Of a stretch of 64,000 bases of DNA, positions 49,701 through 59,213 are shown piece by piece. The notes beneath the pieces were generated by a model. That model searched no databases. It saw only the letters and a list, made by a program, of their open reading frames with translations, and was not told the DNA's origin. How positions within the stretch are numbered: position 1 is the stretch's first letter; each line of letters starts with the position of its first letter. This DNA comes from Bolinopsis microptera (lineage: Eukaryota; Ctenophora; Tentaculata; Lobata; Bolinopsidae): contig NC_087077.1 in the NCBI RefSeq assembly GCF_026151205.1, forward strand, positions 8,051,983 through 8,115,982. Reading direction: 5' to 3'. A program made the position numbers and the translations under genes.

Positions 49701-50096
49701 GCAAGACCAATTAATTCTCAACGTCTAGGATCTGAATTCTATGTTAAAGAGTCCACTAAGCCTCTATTCACAAAACATGAATTACTTGTTACAGAGAACC
49801 TGTACAGATACCGTTGTTTAATGGAACTTTTTAAGATCATTAAGTCACGAGTACCAATTTCGTTATACTACTTATTCAACATATCAAATAGGAAAGATAA
49901 TCTGTTCATTACACCCTCTCCAACTAATCAATTTGTTTATAAATCTGCATGGCTGTGGAATGAATTCCGTAAAGTTGGCCCGTTAAATTTCACCTCCACA
50001 TGCAGATCTATCAAGAATTTACTTAAACAGTCACTTCTAAGAGCTCAAAACCGGTATGGAACTGAGTGGTGTGACAAAAATTTCACTGAATTCTGA
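46752..50096 (+). CDS. LINE ORF2: zinc finger, APE endonuclease, reverse transcriptase
   Basis: 1114 residues, +2 frame relative to ORF1. The N-terminus holds a PHD-like finger (C10/C13, C26/C29, H34/C37, C52/C55). The exonuclease-endonuclease-phosphatase domain spans about 112-328, with AETNIG (E146), a GxALYLK strand, YRPPSGD, LGDFNINL (D252/N254) and CIDNIL (D297). Its final motif reads SHHH instead of the usual SDH, so a catalytic Asp appears replaced. Reverse transcriptase spans about 620-920: SPIYKKEDEQLLENYRPVS, GFRKGHST, FIDLSKAFDTLDH, FGVPQGSVLGPLLF, FADDTN (D805/D806) and KFLGVIMDDKLSW. A long C-terminal connection domain ends with SAWLWNEF and a basic tail. It nicks the target and copies the element RNA by target-primed reverse transcription (family knowledge). 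Translation probably depends on reinitiation after ORF1. Confidence 0.95.
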   Translation: MVNRVQKEICSHCLKNIGLGLPHFECFNCNSILHAKCFNPSKAQVINDNFYCNECKHSISKKYNPFKVMTDPEVNDCDPCIQKMSDALENCRSYTIKDFNTHIKPCFASNCSTIFQNIDGNKTNFDAFSMELNRLAEKFKIIGLAETNIGIEESTVYHLEGYNCFYQDKHINKAKGSGVALYLKDELNGVVNEELSWVTKNLETLFITIQHDEPVHVGVLYRPPSGDSSEALNELRKIIESCPKKNVYILGDFNINLHDENSKLVQDFENLILGLGLSPLISTSTHHKPGCNESCIDNILTNNIENSICSGTISTCISHHHAVFNIFNSPLVSTEVHEQNYFQYYDYCAKNVDKFVEVLDNELTSDPPEDFSNFFTVFNHQLDSACKLNQPKCSKRTAKNNPWITSGLIASINRKHELYDLWKKAVKKKCLNASSTNHADCLTLCFNCTNKVTRHEEFKAHRKLLNHLINSAKRKYHGVKITECAGDSKKTWQIINELRGKKRREIKPNFVINNERVINRRVIANEFNKYFASIAANLNEAYSGDFLRINSLPSFTDYLPTSVTSSIFLCDCDCIEIKEIINELKNGKSSDIPIHVIKKSCQITAPYLARYFNKCMQEGHFPDELKTGRISPIYKKEDEQLLENYRPVSTLPVFGKILEKLIYKRLYSFLTSKGIIHENQFGFRKGHSTSHALNYSVEHIESLISKKQHVLGVFIDLSKAFDTLDHCKLTTKLNNYGIRGNALNLISSYLSNRKQFVNVLDTKSDELPVEFGVPQGSVLGPLLFLLYINDICNITKKGKFVLFADDTNIFVAADSRNKAYELANEVLQAVNKYMGVNLLHINVKKCCYMYFSPSKRNNNELDADIDSQNLSINNKIIKRVSQTKFLGVIMDDKLSWKPHISSLNKKLRSACGRIYRIKKCLPESLYKQIYHSLFESHLGYAISVWGGIPNNQLKPLFITQKKCIRILFGDYEAYVDKFKTCARARPINSQRLGSEFYVKESTKPLFTKHELLVTENLYRYRCLMELFKIIKSRVPISLYYLFNISNRKDNLFITPSPTNQFVYKSAWLWNEFRKVGPLNFTSTCRSIKNLLKQSLLRAQNRYGTEWCDKNFTEF

Positions 50097-50639
50097 TTAA
50101 GAAGTGATATTTATTTGCCTGTTATTCCCACTTAAGCACTTACTGACTGACAAGCTTATCTATGATTACCATGCTTGAATTTAGGTAAACAACATACAAC
50201 TCATTTCCAAGTTACGCTGAGCGCAACCGCCGAATGACTCAGCAATATGGAAACGCGCGCGCATAGCATTGCGCGCCGATGCTGTGCGCGCGCGTTGTCG
50301 GCCGAAACTTGGGAAGTTCCCGCTCTAATATTCAGACGACAGTGATGACTCATTAAGAGCACTAATTTCGACCACTTTCCCGGTCGAACCATACCAAATC
50401 AAACTAATTGACCCACGTGTATAGCCAATGTCCTGGCGGTGCTGAGCCGATGTAAAACTCTTCTGTAAACTCTTTTGTCTCTTGTAACTTGTTTATATTT
50501 TATATTTTAGTTATACTGTGTACTGTGTACAATAGTTATAGCGTATAGTGTGTAGTGTGTAGTGGTTATTTTGTTGTAACGTGTCACTTTATATTTTGCT
50601 ACCAACGTCAGCCTTGACTTACCATTTATTGTAATTGGT
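50097..50639. other. LINE 3' flank
   Basis: 3' UTR-like sequence then flank. A GC-alternating block (gcgcgcgc words at 50254-50300) occurs here. No gene is seen. Confidence 0.4.
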
Positions 50640-51300
50640 ACAGCATATATCAAAATTAAAACACTGTTTTCGATCTGACGGGTGATGGGCTCTCTCTGAT
50701 GGGACATAGTTCTAGGGGGTACCCGGGGTACGAGTTAACGAATAGTGTTCGTGTCCTTCCACAATCCCCTCTCATTGTGTTTTTGACGGAGGAGGAGCCT
50801 AGTTCATCCGTCTGCATCGCTTAATCGAGTTAAAAATTTAGCCAATAACAAACTAAATTACATGTTATACTGATATCAGATGTAGAGTTTATAACATACA
50901 AATTCTAAATTTTTGACGGCTGACGATGGTAAGTCGCTACGTTTAACTCGGGACTTTTATAGTCTTAAGTCTTGGAGCTCAAAATGTCTCGTGCTGTGGG
51001 CCGTATAAACGGCGCACACCACCGCCCCGCCTTACTGCTTACATTACTTCATGGTTGCAGGGCGGAGCCGGTGCCGTTTGTCTCGGCCTCGAGTGGCGAG
51101 TGCTTGCCCATCGAATACACGATTGAAACACTAATTATTTACTGGCATTCTACAGTTTCCAAAACGAAGTACGAAGGTATATTAACTTTGAGCTTTGTTT
51201 TGGCGACTGCTTCATCGATGGGCGAGTAGGTATTTGTTGTTTAGCAGTGTTGAATATTGGAGCAATTATATAATGTATATCTCCATCATAATATAGGCTA
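50640..51300 (-). repeat. Unclassified dispersed repeat, copy 2
   Basis: Read on the minus strand, this stretch aligns with 41890-42440: collinear blocks include attcaacactgct, aacaacaaata, gcccatcgat, gcagtcgcc, gaggggattgtggaaggacac, accccct and gtcagatcg. Divergence is high. It has no recognised coding domain. Its start may extend toward about 51560. Confidence 0.6.
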
Positions 51301-52479
51301 GTGTAAACATATATAATCAATAATACAAACAAATAGTATTATATTATTGGTAACTCGCTAGATTATAAATGTTATTTAAACACATATGTTTACGTCAATT
51401 ATTACTAAAATTAATATTCTTTTTGCTTTAATATAATTACATGTCACATAATTGATTAGTTGAATGAAACGTGTGCTACAAATGTCTACGCCTCACGCAG
51501 AACTGCGTACCGCTTAGTACTTCATGCTTGAGCGGTACTGCTGTTCACAGAGGCGCGCATAATAGCACTCAATTTAATCACAAATAACGAGCGCGCGGTT
51601 TTTGGAATTTCTCCATTATTATTATTCGATCTATTAATTAGATCGCAGTGCTCACGGCCTGTACTGCGTGAACGACAGAAATATGTTTTAAATTATTTTG
51701 CTTCTGAAATTTTGGCTCTAGTAATTAAGAAATGCGACATGTAATTGTAAGATAACAATTAAATAGATCCTGTGCGCGGCGCCTACAGCTGACCTACGAA
51801 TTTCTGAACAATTGAAAATTGTGGCTGTGTGCGCGGCGTACTGTATATGTGTTTGAAATTGAAATTTGAATTTATTTATGAATATAACATTATGTATTGA
51901 TTGTTTTGTGGTAAATAAAAAATTTTTCTTTCCTTTCTTTCCTAATATCAATATCAATATCAGATAAAACTATCCTTTTGATATTGAGATATTGGTATCT
52001 CAGATCACGTGTACATCATTCTTTTTTATGACAGTAATTTATTGACACTCACAGCTATAATTTTAATCATTGAATCAGTATTTTTATCTGTGCTCTGCGT
52101 AATGCATCACATGAATCAGTTTTTTAATCTATTAACTTATTACACATTTGTGCTCTGCTTTAGCATCACTTGACTATTTAAAAAAATTGTTTGTTCAGGC
52201 CATGACCTTATAGTCAGCCAATTGGCCATTGCTATATTATGTGTATATTGTTTGAATAAAACTCCCTCTTAAACTTTGATATCAGATAAAACTACCGAAT
52301 AAATTATTAAATATCAATTAATTCGTTCCGATAAATTTTTTTATAAATTTAGATATTATTTAGTATCTAAAAACATTACAACAAATGGTTAAAAGCGCTC
52401 AAAATTGATTTGAGAGATTTTCTGCCTATAGTACAATCAATAATCATGATAGTAATAGTAAGTGTGTGCCGCTACAATT
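51301..52479. other. AT-rich non-coding sequence
   Basis: Includes patches of GCGCGC alternation near 51585-51595 and short atatc repeats near 51945-51995. No gene is seen. Confidence 0.45.
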
Positions 52480-52660
52480 AGATTTGATTACTGCAATTTA
52501 AAATTGTTTGGAGTCCAAGTATCTTTTAAGTCAGCTGCCTGTGCTTGTATTAATAGTGCTTTGGTTCTCAATTTTATCAAGTTAATGGATGTTTCTAAGC
52601 AGTTGCTTGAAGTTGAAATTTTTTTATGAACAGCGTTCCAAAGCTTGGCTGCATTAAACA
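52480..52660 (-). pseudogene. LINE C-terminal relic
   Basis: The minus-strand frame reads NAAKLWNAVHKKIS, then SNCLETSINLIKLRTKALLI and QAQAADL, the classic A-A-K-x-WN...L...LK-x-K tail of LINE ORF2 proteins. Stop codons interrupt it upstream. It is a short truncated relic. Confidence 0.65.
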
Positions 52661-53698
52661 AAAAGTATTTGATTTAATATGCTCGTTATACACTTTTGGA
52701 TACCGCATGTATATGTACATATTAGCTCATAATAACAACTACCAATAACAAATAAAATATAAGCATGAAGAGGTCCAAAACCAATTCAAGCATGACACCA
52801 GATTGAAACCAACATTGAACACATTGTCATCGCTGCAAGCTTATTATCGTATGATTCCACGTTGATCCGTTATTATGCAGTCACCTTCAGGCGGTGTCGA
52901 CGGATCATGCAAAAAGGGTTTTTGACAGGCTGTGCCCTTACCATAATTCAACTGAACCATTGCTTGATGTAAACATGAGTGTTGGAATTGAATGTGGAAA
53001 AATTCGGAAAAACCTAACTACAGTAAGTTAGCAAAACTGCCCGTTTGTTTTGGAAACAAGCAACGTTACGCCACTGTAAAAGCTGTCTGGAGAAACTCCT
53101 TAACATTTTCATTGCAGTCAACGGGCACAAAAAAGCAGTGTTGCAGAGCAAATTTCCAGCCAATACTTCGAGATAGATGGACCTGTTAAGAATGAACAGA
53201 CAAGATGCCACAAGCGAGGACAAAGGAGCTTTAGCATGGCATCATAATGGTAAGGGATCTTAAACACAACCAATAAACCAAATAGTTACTTTTATATATA
53301 TATTATAATATATCAAAGTCACTATTGTGACGGTACATTGGAACTACACAGAAACAAAGTGTGCAGGGCCTGAACGGAACCCCTCGGTTTCAGTTCCTTG
53401 TTTAACACAGCCATACAGCAAGGACATTTACCTCATCACCTGGTTCTCCAAGGATGGGCACATAGCTCACTCCACACTATGCTCTGTCAAATGTTGCTAA
53501 TATACCAAGGATCTACAGGAAATATTTCCTTGTAAGTTTAGAGGGCGATCTGTGAACATACAACTACCTCATTCCCAAATATAGGAACTAGAATTCCTAT
53601 ACTATCCCAACGAGCTACACCAAGCATAGTTTCAGATGAGAACAGCCATGACAAATCAGCAGGCTAGTACTCTTGGTTATATATTAAAGTCACTATTG
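52661..53698. other. Non-coding, no supported gene
   Basis: Two modest open frames around 52992-53223 on opposite strands have no recognisable domain. Nothing else is seen. Confidence 0.45.
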
Positions 53699-54131
53699 TT
53701 ATATTATTTATATATTATTTATATATTATTTATATATTATTGATATATTATTGATATATTATTTATATATTATTTATATATTATTTATATATTATTTATA
53801 TATTATTTATATATTATTTATATGTTATTTATATGTTATTTATATATTATTTATATATTATTTATATATTATTTATATATTATTTATATATTATTTATAT
53901 ATTATTTATATATTATTTATATATTATTTATATATTATTTATATATTATTTGTATATTATTTATATATTATTTATATATTATTTATATATTATTTATATA
54001 TTATTTATATATTATTTATATATTATTTATATATTATTTATATATTATTTATATATTATTTATATATTATTTATATATTATTTATATATTATTTATATAT
54101 TATTTATATATTATTTATATATTATATATAT
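53699..54131. repeat. 11-bp minisatellite (ttatttatata)n
   Basis: About 39 tandem copies of ttatttatata with few substitutions (tatgtt at about 53823-53840, tgtatat at 53951). Because 11 is not a multiple of three and the unit lacks stops in the plus strand, long open frames arise in several phases; they are artefacts. Confidence 0.95.
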
Positions 54132-55382
54132 AACTCTAAAACTCGGGTCACAAGAGCAACTGCCTAAACGTGCAGAAGTGAAAACAAATAAATAAAAATA
54201 CTAGCAGTCATTAATACTCGTAATAAATAGATTCGTTCAATGTCATAAATTCTTAACCATACAATGTGACCAGTAAAATAATTTAATTGGTCTATAGACT
54301 ACTGTGTAAAATTCTCAAAATAAACTTTATTAACAATAATAAATATGCTACAATATTAAAACTGTTTAGTTGAGTTCAGGTAACAGAATTTAACTGTAAT
54401 AGCACCTTTGCAGTATTATCCATTGTTGAGATGTAGCCATTTTTCGTCCGGTCTTGATTAACCTGACTCACGATACATAATATGCTTCGTCCGGTCTAAC
54501 ATTGAACCCAGAGGCATATTGACTTAGGTAGGTATTTTTCTCTTAGGTAGATATTAAGAATTTGGTAAATTTCTTAATTGTATGACTATTTCCATTATCA
54601 TGAGACGTTTTTAATATTTAATTTAAGAGGGTTTTTGAAATTTTTATAGGACTGGTTCACAGTGTGAACAGATTCCAGATTTATATATTTTCAAACTGAT
54701 ATTTAATAAATGATTAAAAGAACCAATTTAAAAAGTTGCCATACTAAAGCCTTTAGGTCCAAAAATATACCCATTATGTTCACTTAAAAACAACTCTAAA
54801 TCAGTAGGCTGTCACTCTATTAATGCACCACACCGCTACCTCCACTGCACTAAAAGTTATACAATAAATTCTACAAAAAAAAAAAAAAACAAAAAAAAAA
54901 CAAAAAAAAACATTTACAGTACTAGGTTGCCGTTTGGTGTGAGCAATAGTGAACAGCACGCACACTCCTTTGCCCCGTCAACCTATATCTAATCTATTTA
55001 AAGAGTGACAACCATACTACACATCGAATTAGGATTCCTTTAAATATCAAATTGATTTATTGTAAACTTGTTTACTCTGTAATAAATGGCATAGAATTGA
55101 AATTTTTGTTTAACTGAAATTTGTTGTTTAACTGAGTTAGGGAAAAATTCAACTTCCATCCCCAAAACATCACTGACGTAGCTGGTCTGCTCTCCAGACT
55201 CCAACAAAACTCTAGATCCTACCAAATTTACTGCCACAGCTAGAGCAATCCATTCAATTATCTCTGTGAACAAACAATATACAGCCTAAAATTATAAGAG
55301 CCCAGATTTCCACTCAAATACTGGCAAGTGCATAATGCTATAGGACTCTAAAATGAAATTGAGCGATACTAACTCGATTTAT
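54132..55382. other. Non-coding with A-rich tract
   Basis: Poly(A) broken by single Cs at about 54874-54911, possibly the tail of an old retroinsert. No gene is seen. Confidence 0.45.
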
Positions 55383-55589
55383 TTATTTAAAAAAACTAGT
55401 ATTATATAACATTTCTAAATTATCCCTACACATATTTTGTAAATAATTAGCGTTTGCCAAATTGAGGATTTCCAGTCTACAGCTGTAAGGAAGAATAACC
55501 ATCTCATCAATTAGACAGGTAAACCGCCTAGGAACGCTCTCCAGCTCCAGTATCCAATCTCCGCTCAAGTACCCTAGCTGCCGCTCCAA
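55383..55589 (-). pseudogene. LINE RT C-terminal relic
   Basis: The minus-strand frame reads LELESVPRRFTCLIDEM, then LPYSCRLEILNL and CRDNLEMLYN. This matches the widely conserved LE-x-VQRRFT...LPY-x-RL-x-x-L-x-L...RGD-x-x-x-x-Y region of LINE ORF2 proteins. It is short and lacks catalytic motifs. Confidence 0.65.
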
Positions 55590-57355
55590 TCAACCTTCCC
55601 TTCTGCTCCAGTGCTTTGGTTGCTGCTCTGATGCTTTTCAGCTACCGTGAAACCATTCATATCGTTAGCCAATCTTGCTTCTAACTATAGATATTGTTAC
55701 CTCCCCTTCGACCACTGCACTGTACTCAAAGATCTGTTCCCTATACTTCCCTGCAACTACCTACCACTCCCACCTACATTCATCATAAACTTCATAGTAA
55801 TAACCCAAAACTAACAATCCTTACCTCCACAAACGTTAAGCTTGACAAGCAATACTAAGAATTATTAATTTCACATACTCTTTATATTAACAAATCAACC
55901 TTACAAGTGCTGTGCACTCCGACGCAGATATTGATTAATTATTTGTTTTAAACTTCCCTCTACTTTCAAGGTATTGTAAAGAGAGCACCGAGCATAATAT
56001 TGTTAATGTTTTTAGTAGTAGTAGTACCCTAGCTGCTTCTAGACCGCAATGAGTGCCCTCCCCCTTATAAGCTTATAGTTCTACATAACAGTGAATCTTA
56101 CGCGGCTAACCTAATTATGATTCATGTACCAACGCTACATATTATGCAGTAATGGGAGAGAGAGCAAGGAGGGAGAAAAAGTGAGCCATTCTATGTCACA
56201 TTAATTGTGGTACGAAACCAACAATTAAACCATTTACTACCGACCAATTTGAAAAACCTTATTTATTTGGCTTTGTCAGTGTTTTGTTGAAACTATACCG
56301 AAAAAAGTCCTGTAACTCTTACCGTTTTCTTGATTAAGCAGCTCGGAAATTACACACGCACAGACAGACAGACATACACAGTGTGTCTGTCTGTCTGTCT
56401 GTGCGTGTGACCTCTAGATTTTATTATTTTTAAAGATTCTAAGAATCGTAATACAAGGTAGAAAGATAATAATAAGATAAATTTATCGTAAATGTCATTC
56501 TACTTAATTGTTGTCAAGGCTCTAACTATCAGTGCACCAATGCAAATGGGTGGTTTCATCACTACTACTACACTACTGACACTATACTACTAGGTTTTTT
56601 TTATCATGAAACGATTCATTCGCTCACCAGTTTCGATTGCTTTAATTATTATTTTTTTAATAATAATATGTAAGCTCCGAACTTATTATTCGCTTCAGAT
56701 GGCTCTGTAGATTTTAAGATGCTCCACCCTCAACTCTCAAGACAAATATATTACTCATGATCGACAAACAGGGCCAGTGATTTATTAGGTGATTACTATG
56801 AATAACCTTGCTGGTTGAGCAGATTATTGTCAGATTACGTCTAGCGCAATGATATGGGGACAACTGATTGCTTGAGAGTTGTTGAGTAAATTTTGCAATA
56901 TTTGATATTGCTTACTACTGCTCTGACAGTACGGGGTGGTGATCCTTCTGTTGACGTGAAATTGCGCTTCACTTTATGAGATATTGGGTAACTGCGCTAT
57001 CCGGTGGGCGGTGACAAACCTGTTTAACATGGCTACAAGGTATAATATAAGTATCAGTTGTAAGGCATATCTAGCGCTCACTGTTGCGATCTGTTACTAT
57101 AGCTATAGTGTTTGTCAGTAAGACCCCGGCCCAGCTAGACGGCACGTAACGTGTATCATGACTGTAGACCCAACGTTATACTATAGGGGGTGGAGCAGTT
57201 ATACTGCAGTAGACCAAACGTTATACTGTTTTCGTTCGTTATTTTACTTCGTTTGTTGTGCAGCATTGATGCAACATACATTTTTTCAAACACCTAAAAC
57301 TTGGAAGAGAAGAGATAAGTTTTAAACACCTACTATTATATATTATTTGGAAAAG
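55590..57355. other. Intergenic upstream of 7TM receptor
   Basis: Contains a (CAGA)n/(TCTG)n inverted repeat at 56353-56409 and plain AT-rich sequence. The promoter of the receptor must lie near its 3' end, but no clear element is seen. Confidence 0.45.
56353..56409. repeat. (CAGA)n inverted repeat, hairpin
   Basis: A 22-bp arm beginning cacacgcacagaca and its exact complement are separated by 13 nt. It is a palindromic microsatellite. Confidence 0.85.
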
Positions 57356-59213
57356 ATGGTTGAACAAAGAATTACAACTGATTACAAGACGTCAGATCCG
57401 TACCAGTGGGGAATAACACACGAGTGGGCTGATAACATTCTAGCATCCACATTCGTTCCAATTATACTCCTGGGCACCTACGCTAACACTAAATCTGCTG
57501 CTTTACTCTTTGTAAACCGACAACACGTTAAGTAAGTATTGCTTCAGACATTTCTTATGTTAAGTAGGTGTTGCTGAGTGCTGACATGGTCATTTCTTTG
57601 TCATTTTCCGGGCTTAAAGTTGTAAGATCCGATGAAAGGGTAACTCAAACAGGTTTTGTAAGGTTTTAAGGGGGCAGGGGGGGGGGGGGGGGGTCTTTAT
57701 GAAAATTTTCCTCGTTTTTTGATGATTTTTCGAGGTCCAAGATTTTCAAAATCGAATAAAAAATTTTTAAAGGCCTATCTCAAAATTCCATCCGGCTTAT
57801 CTCTTCTAAATGATCCTTTGAACATATCCTGACAGTTTCAGAGTGATTGCTGAAAAATGAAGGAAACGATAGATTTTTAGGGTCCATTTTCAGGACGCGC
57901 GTCGCGCGATCAAAAATCCCTTGCGCAATACAATTACACACACGCGCTGACCTTTGACCGACAATAATTTCGACTATGAACAATATTTTTTCATGTGATC
58001 AAAAGCATCTAATAGATATCACTGCCCTCTATTAGAAACAACTAACAAGTCGATTTCGAGAAAATTTCCATGAAGACCCCCCCTGCCCCCTTAAGAATGG
58101 TAGAGGTCCTGTGGTGACAGATTGAGATAATATATTTCAGTTTGAACGCGTACGTGATCCTCTCCGTAACCCTGTGTGTGAGTGACACCCTCATGCTCCT
58201 CCTCACTGGTATCCCCACCACTGTGTCAATGTTCCAGCTGAGGAGACCTATACTTGAACCCTTCTGCACTGTCTCCGGGTGGTTCCTCAACTTTAACCTC
58301 CGCTTCTGTTCCTTCATCACCACCTGTATCTGCAGTATGAGGTGTTATGCTGTACTCTACCCGCTACATTTACCTGTCATACCCAAGAAATGTCTCTCAC
58401 TCATGGTTCTGTTCTGTTCCTTCCTAGCATTCCTTAGTGCTTCACTTCCTTTCTTCTTCTCTAATCTCAGCTACTACCACTACAACCGGCTAATAGGCTT
58501 CTGTTACTTCGTCCTGCCCTTCTCCTACTCTGACAACCCCCTCAACTGGTCCCTTACTCTCCTGGTTATAGAGGGAGTCTTTTTCGTTCCTTTCTTCATC
58601 TCCATAGTTACCTGCTGTATGATGATCCCAGTGCTATGTAACAAGGGGAACATTGGTTCCATGGGCGGGGTGGAGGAGAGGAATTACAAAGCTATATGGA
58701 GTATTTGCAGGATAACACTGTTCACAGTTGCCTGCTTCGCTCCACAGCTCATCTGGGCTGTTATCGACAAAGTGTGCGAGTTTTACTCTGCCAGATGTGG
58801 GAAACACGATAGGTTCTGCTGGTAAGATAGGAAGTTTTATCTGCTAGTTACCAGTATGTAATATTATGTATTGTTTGATTGTGCCGTGAAAATAAATATT
58901 TGTTTTATTAAATATTTGTTTTATTTTTTGTAAAGAAAATCATATAACTTTATAACTATCATTATTCTACAACTGACAGCGACAAGACGTATGTATTATT
59001 TAAGTCGTTGTATTAATGTTCTTAAATTGCGCTTCTGTTATCTCTATTATAGATGCAATATCCAGGTTCTGCTCTAATCTGACAATTGGAACGTATCTCA
59101 ACTACAGTCTCACTCACCTGCTCATCAACTTCTGCCGAGCTACTGCTAGTCCCTTCGTGGCTAAACTGAGCAGTTACATCCACCAACTCAAGAAGAACAG
59201 AGCTGTTGCTTAG
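57356..59213 (+). CDS. Class A-like seven-transmembrane receptor, complete
   Basis: Three exons: 57356-57531, 58141-58821 and 59066-59213 (stop TAG), with consistent phases, give 334 residues. I chose the ATG at 57356. The acceptor at 59064-59065 was preferred because the AG at 59051-59052 would create an immediate stop. Seven hydrophobic helices are recognisable: TM1 (about 28-53), TM2 with D74 (VSDTLM), TM3 from Cys101, TM4 (about 145-165), TM5 (about 197-225), TM6 with CFAP (257-260) and TM7 (about 294-315). Cys101 and Cys180 can form the TM3-ECL2 disulfide. The DRY motif is reduced to MRC (R126 kept) and the NPxxY to ASPFV. It resembles the divergent orphan receptors expanded in cnidarians. 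Ligand unknown. Intron 1 carries a foldback MITE. Confidence 0.82.
57666..58094. mobile_element. Foldback MITE copy 4, left arm mostly deleted
   Basis: TTAA at 57666-57669 and 58091-58094. It begins GGGGGCAGGGG (an expanded G run) and about 40 bp of left end, then jumps to the loop (cctcgttttttgatgattttt), followed by a full right arm. It is more diverged than copies 1 and 2. It lies in intron 1 of the 7TM receptor and ends 46 bp before the acceptor of exon 2. Confidence 0.88.

Larger units (their letters stand above)
44340..50190 (+). mobile_element. Near-complete CR1/L2-type LINE with two open ORFs
   Basis: An element with ORF1 (44554-46746) and ORF2 (46752-50096) uninterrupted, so it is young or still capable of moving. 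The boundaries are estimates. Upstream of ORF1 lie three aaacgataa(ctga) repeats at 44354-44405, possibly part of a 5' UTR. After ORF2 about 90 bp of 3' UTR-like sequence follows; no poly(A) is seen, as is usual in CR1/L2 elements that end in short repeats. The clade is inferred from APE endonuclease plus RT and from an esterase-bearing ORF1. Confidence 0.85.

Noticed and set aside
50972-51229. 85-codon plus-strand frame
   Set aside because: Lies in the unclassified repeat whose other copy does not preserve the frame.
53751-54195. Tyr/Ile/Leu repeat proteins in several frames
   Set aside because: Artefact of the 11-bp ttatttatata array; all plus-strand frames are open.
57780-57983. Minus-strand frame inside MITE copy 4
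   Set aside because: Part of the foldback repeat; the equivalent frame is not conserved in copies 1 and 2.
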